Source: an uncultured Sphingomonas sp. (GTDB taxonomy: Bacteria > Pseudomonadota > Alphaproteobacteria > Sphingomonadales > Sphingomonadaceae). From it: a stretch of DNA of 64,000 bases. This document shows positions 61,318-64,000 of this stretch, piece after piece. Each line of letters starts with the position of its first letter. Within the stretch, counting starts at the first letter, position 1. The notes beneath the pieces were generated by a model. That model did no database searches and had not been told where the DNA came from. It saw only the letters and a list, made by a program, of their open reading frames with translations. The stretch covers positions 44,736 through 108,735 of the forward strand of contig NZ_CAJYQD010000001.1 of the NCBI RefSeq assembly GCF_913776855.1. Reading direction: 5' to 3'. A program made the position numbers and the translations under genes.

Positions 61318-62624
61318 TAACGCGGCGCGGCAAGGTCCAGCGCGCGGGTCATCAGCCCGGTAAATTGCAACGTGTCGACGTCCTTCGCAGGATCGTTGAC
61401 GCCGTTCGCCATCGCATACCATCTGCCGTCCTTGCCCTGCAGCAGGAAGGCCATGGTAAGGACGCCGGGTTCCGACCCCCCCTTGTAGCCGACATAGCGC
61501 CAGTGCGCCGTCGCGTCGGGAATGCCCGGATTCTTCGACAGGATCGCCCGCAACTCCGCACCCGCCGGGCCGTCCATATGCCGTCGCAGCCAGTCCATCG
61601 CCCGGATCAGGTCGTTCGGACTGGCGAACCATTCCAGTTCGGCAATGCGTAGCGGCTTTCCGTTCTGAAACAGGTCGCGCGGGATCGCGGCGATCGGGGT
61701 ATCGCGCACCGCGCCGTCGAGGAACGCCCGTCGCGCAGCCGGTGTCAGCGAGAGATAGCGCGCGCCGAGCGCGCCGCCGTCCACGCCTTTCAGCTTGAAC
61801 AGCTCCAGCGCGCCCAGAAACGGCACGTTGCGCGCGCCACCATCGGTAAAGCCGATGACGGGCAGCATCGCTTCCACCTTCGCCCGACCGAGCTGGAACA
61901 GCAGGATGTCGGTCGCGCTGTTGTCGCTGACCGAAATCATCCGCTCGGCGAGTTCCTTTAGTGCGATGCGCGTACCCTTGGGCTGCTGCGCATAGCCGCC
62001 GCCGGGCAGCGCCGACCCGTCGAGCGTGACGACATCGCTCCACTTGCGCTCGCCTGCCTCGATCGAGCGAACCAGTTCGGCGAGGATGACCAGCTTGAAC
62101 GCCGACCCGATCGCAACCGGTGCAGAGGCGTTGCGGGCCTTGCTCAATTGCGGCGGCCCATCCCCCAGTCGCGCCAGCGCGAAAACGCTGGTGCCGGGTT
62201 GGGCGGCGAGGCGTTCGACTACGGCGTCCAGCGTAGGCGCTGCCGGACCGCGCGGTTCCACGCCCCGTGTGAGAAGGCCGGTGATCAAATGATCGCCGCC
62301 GGGGTCGAGCGCAACATCCGCCTTCAAGGTGCCGCGTTCATAGGCGAAGCGCACATGTGCCGCCCAGGGACCGGTTGACTCGATCGCCTCCACCCCGGTC
62401 GGTTTGCCGAGTGCGGTCGTCAGTTGCCGGGCGATGGCGTCGAAACGCGCGCGGGGTACGGCAGCGCGAAACGACGGGGCGAAGGTCGCATCATAGTCGC
62501 CCGCCCCGGACAACACTGCCACGACCTCCCGCGTGCGGCTGTCCATCGTTGCGTCCGCCGGTTGCGCCTGAACCGATGGCGGTGCCATCGCAGCGAGCAA
62601 CATCAGCATGGCGACCATCGGCAT
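61317..62624 (-). CDS. Exported serine hydrolase with beta-lactamase fold
   Basis: The 435-aa protein has a signal peptide (MPMVAMLMLLAAMAPPSVQA), an extra N-terminal domain of about 100 residues (TREVVAVLSGAGDYDATFAPSF) and a class-A-like domain with SAFK (SxxK), SDNSATD (SDN) and KGGSEPG (KxG). The ExxLN motif of the penicillinases is not seen, so beta-lactam hydrolysis is uncertain; a peptidoglycan-related or other hydrolase is possible. The start is chosen at 62624. Confidence 0.85.
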   Translation of the reverse strand: MPMVAMLMLLAAMAPPSVQAQPADATMDSRTREVVAVLSGAGDYDATFAPSFRAAVPRARFDAIARQLTTALGKPTGVEAIESTGPWAAHVRFAYERGTLKADVALDPGGDHLITGLLTRGVEPRGPAAPTLDAVVERLAAQPGTSVFALARLGDGPPQLSKARNASAPVAIGSAFKLVILAELVRSIEAGERKWSDVVTLDGSALPGGGYAQQPKGTRIALKELAERMISVSDNSATDILLFQLGRAKVEAMLPVIGFTDGGARNVPFLGALELFKLKGVDGGALGARYLSLTPAARRAFLDGAVRDTPIAAIPRDLFQNGKPLRIAELEWFASPNDLIRAMDWLRRHMDGPAGAELRAILSKNPGIPDATAHWRYVGYKGGSEPGVLTMAFLLQGKDGRWYAMANGVNDPAKDVDTLQFTGLMTRALDLAAPR

Positions 62625-62689
62625 CTTCCCCAAAGCTCCTGTCGATCGACAGGCTGCGGCATCGGACAAAGGGCGTCAATCGCCGTATG

Positions 62690-64000
62690 TCAGGCGTCGA
62701 TCACCTCATCGTCCAGGCGCGCGGCGTTTTCCTGGATGAAGGCGAAACGATGTGCCGGGTTGGTGCCCATCAGCCGATCGACCAGGTCCTTCACCGCCGC
62801 GCGTTCCTCATATTCCTGAGGCAGGGTAATGCGGATCATGCTGCGGCTTTTGGGGTCCATCGTCGTCTCGCGCAGCTGGCCCGGATTCATCTCGCCCAGT
62901 CCCTTGAACCGGCCGACCTCGACCTTCTTGCCCCGGAATGCGGTGCGTTCCAGCTCGGCACGGTGGGCATCGTCGCGGGCATAGAGCGACTTGGCGCCGA
63001 CCGTCAGGCGATAAAGTGGCGGCTGCGCAAGATACAGGTGCCCCCGCCGGACGATTTCCGGCATCTCCTGAAAGAAGAAGGTCATCAGCAGCGTTGCGAT
63101 ATGCGCGCCATCGACATCCGCGTCGGTCATGATGACGATGCGTTCGTAGCGCAGCGCATCGGGCTGACAATCCTTGCGCGTGCCGCACCCCGTGGCGAGG
63201 ATCAGGTCGGCGATTTCCTGATTGGCAAGGATTTTCGCGCTGGTCGCGGAGGCGACGTTCAGGATCTTGCCCCGGATCGGCAGGATGGCCTGCGTCTTGC
63301 GATCGCGCGCCTGTTTCGCCGACCCGCCGGCCGAATCGCCTTCGACGATGAACAGCTCGGTGCCGGCCGGATCGTCCGACGCACAATCGGTCAGCTTGCC
63401 CGGCAGGCGGAGCTTGCGCGACGACGTCGCGGTCTTGCGCTTGACCTCGCGCTCCGCCTTGCGGCGCAGGCGTTCGTCCATCCGGTCCAAGACGAGGCCC
63501 AGCAGCGCCTTGCCCCGGTCCATATTGTGGCTGAGGAAATGGTCGAAATGGTCGCGCACCGCCTTTTCGACGAGGCTGGCGGCCTCGACGCTGGTCAGGC
63601 GGTCCTTGGTCTGGCTCTGGAACTGCGGGTCGCGGATGAACACCGACAGCATCAGTTCGCAACCGACGGTCACGTCGTCAGCGGTCATGTCCTTGGCGCG
63701 CTTGTTGCCGACCAGATCGGCGAACCCGCGCAGGCCGCGAACCAGCGCCTGTCGCAGGCCCTGCTCATGGGTCCCGCCATCGGGGGTCGGGATGGTATTG
63801 CAGTAATAGCTGTAGCTGCCGTCACTCCACAGCGGCCATGCCACCGCCCATTCGACGCGTCCCTGTTCGCCCGGAAAATCCTGGCGGCCGGTGAAGAAAT
63901 CCGCCGTCGCGCATTCGCGGCCACCGACCTGTTCGCGTAGGTGGTCGGCAAGACCGCCGGGGAACTGGAACACGGCTTCGGCCGGCACATCGGTTCCAGC
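62690..64000 (-). CDS. parE: DNA topoisomerase IV subunit B (5' partial)
   Basis: The C-terminal half of ParE; the frame runs open to base 64000, so the start is outside. It has the transducer and the TOPRIM domain with EGDSAGGSAK, TDADVDGAHI and the Mg-binding DAD. It shows GLGEMNPGQLRETTMDP near the C-terminus. It separates replicated chromosomes. GyrB is similar, but the layout near AQPPLYRL and the length after the TOPRIM favour ParE. Confidence 0.93.
   Translation of the reverse strand, partial: AGTDVPAEAVFQFPGGLADHLREQVGGRECATADFFTGRQDFPGEQGRVEWAVAWPLWSDGSYSYYCNTIPTPDGGTHEQGLRQALVRGLRGFADLVGNKRAKDMTADDVTVGCELMLSVFIRDPQFQSQTKDRLTSVEAASLVEKAVRDHFDHFLSHNMDRGKALLGLVLDRMDERLRRKAEREVKRKTATSSRKLRLPGKLTDCASDDPAGTELFIVEGDSAGGSAKQARDRKTQAILPIRGKILNVASATSAKILANQEIADLILATGCGTRKDCQPDALRYERIVIMTDADVDGAHIATLLMTFFFQEMPEIVRRGHLYLAQPPLYRLTVGAKSLYARDDAHRAELERTAFRGKKVEVGRFKGLGEMNPGQLRETTMDPKSRSMIRITLPQEYEERAAVKDLVDRLMGTNPAHRFAFIQENAARLDDEVIDA

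Noticed and set aside
61317-62624. Classical class A beta-lactamase resistance gene
   Set aside because: The ExxLN motif is not seen and the protein has an extra N-terminal domain, so resistance function is not supported.

Overview
The window is a 64 kb chromosomal segment from a high-GC alphaproteobacterium, most likely a sphingomonad (Sphingomonas or a close relative). This is inferred from gene content and style. The content includes a TonB-dependent receptor / SapC / cupin-like / tryptophan-halogenase cluster, an exosortase-A-type O-glycosylation ligase, ExoD, and a PadR-DUF2218 pair. Stop/start overlaps of the ATGA, GTGA and TGATG type are very common. CCTCCCC..GGGGAGG and ATCCCCGC..GCGGGGAT palindromic repeats lie between genes. 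No prophage, insertion sequence, integron or CRISPR array was seen. Genes are densely packed and no gene-free stretch exceeds 300 bases (the longest is about 270 bp, after ilvE). Most lines of the ORF track are antisense or alternative-frame shadows caused by high GC.

Layout. 1-7.1 kb: a DPP-IV-type S9 peptidase (5' end cut by the window edge), asd, a tiny soluble PAS-chemoreceptor, YitT, an alpha/beta hydrolase, a GST and ExoD. 7.1-10.3 kb: the conserved rpmH-rnpA-yidD-yidC-engB block on the minus strand (ribosome, RNase P and membrane-insertion genes). 10.3-13.5 kb: a PGPGW membrane protein, ComM, a Cys-rich small protein, DUF805, tRNA-Leu(CAA) and a PilZ protein. 13.5-20.1 kb: a minus-strand cluster of TonB receptor, SapC, cupin-like protein and flavin-dependent halogenase, with a very strong hairpin after the receptor and a perfect inverted repeat upstream of it.

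20.2-28.8 kb: a complete chemotaxis operon (MCP, STAS, cheA, cheR, cheB, cheD, cheY, cheW, a second CheB-like protein and a 92-aa unknown). The second CheB-like protein seems to lack the catalytic serine, and the MCP has no periplasmic sensor domain but ends in a WxxF-type tail. 28.8-36.8 kb: a tRNA-Thr, a putative DUF429-like protein, YjbR, RarA, PadR-DUF2218 with a palindromic operator, a UVR-motif protein, a MerC-like membrane protein next to a Zur-like Fur regulator, dxs and an RBBP9-like hydrolase. 36.9-43.7 kb: tlyA, tspO, ubiK, YbjN, proC, MarR, ilvE, a thiolase and MaoC. 43.8-50.5 kb: MscS channel, topoisomerase IB, a DJ-1/PfpI protein and an envelope-glycan cluster (glycosyltransferase, 46-aa membrane peptide, O-glycosylation ligase, acyltransferase).

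50.6-64 kb: DUF2945, radA, cvpA, a NifU-like scaffold protein, a KefC-type antiporter, an internally shortened DgkA-like protein, DUF423, a GNAT enzyme, trpE, ppiD, tpiA, a DUF6491-like exported protein, the small SRP RNA (ffs), a beta-lactamase-fold serine hydrolase and the 3' part of parE (cut by the window edge). The most interesting items are the halogenase/TonB cluster and its regulatory structures, the degenerate second CheB, the shortened DgkA-like protein, the candidate Zur box at merC-zur, and the PadR operator. All function calls come from reading motifs by eye; no database search was run.
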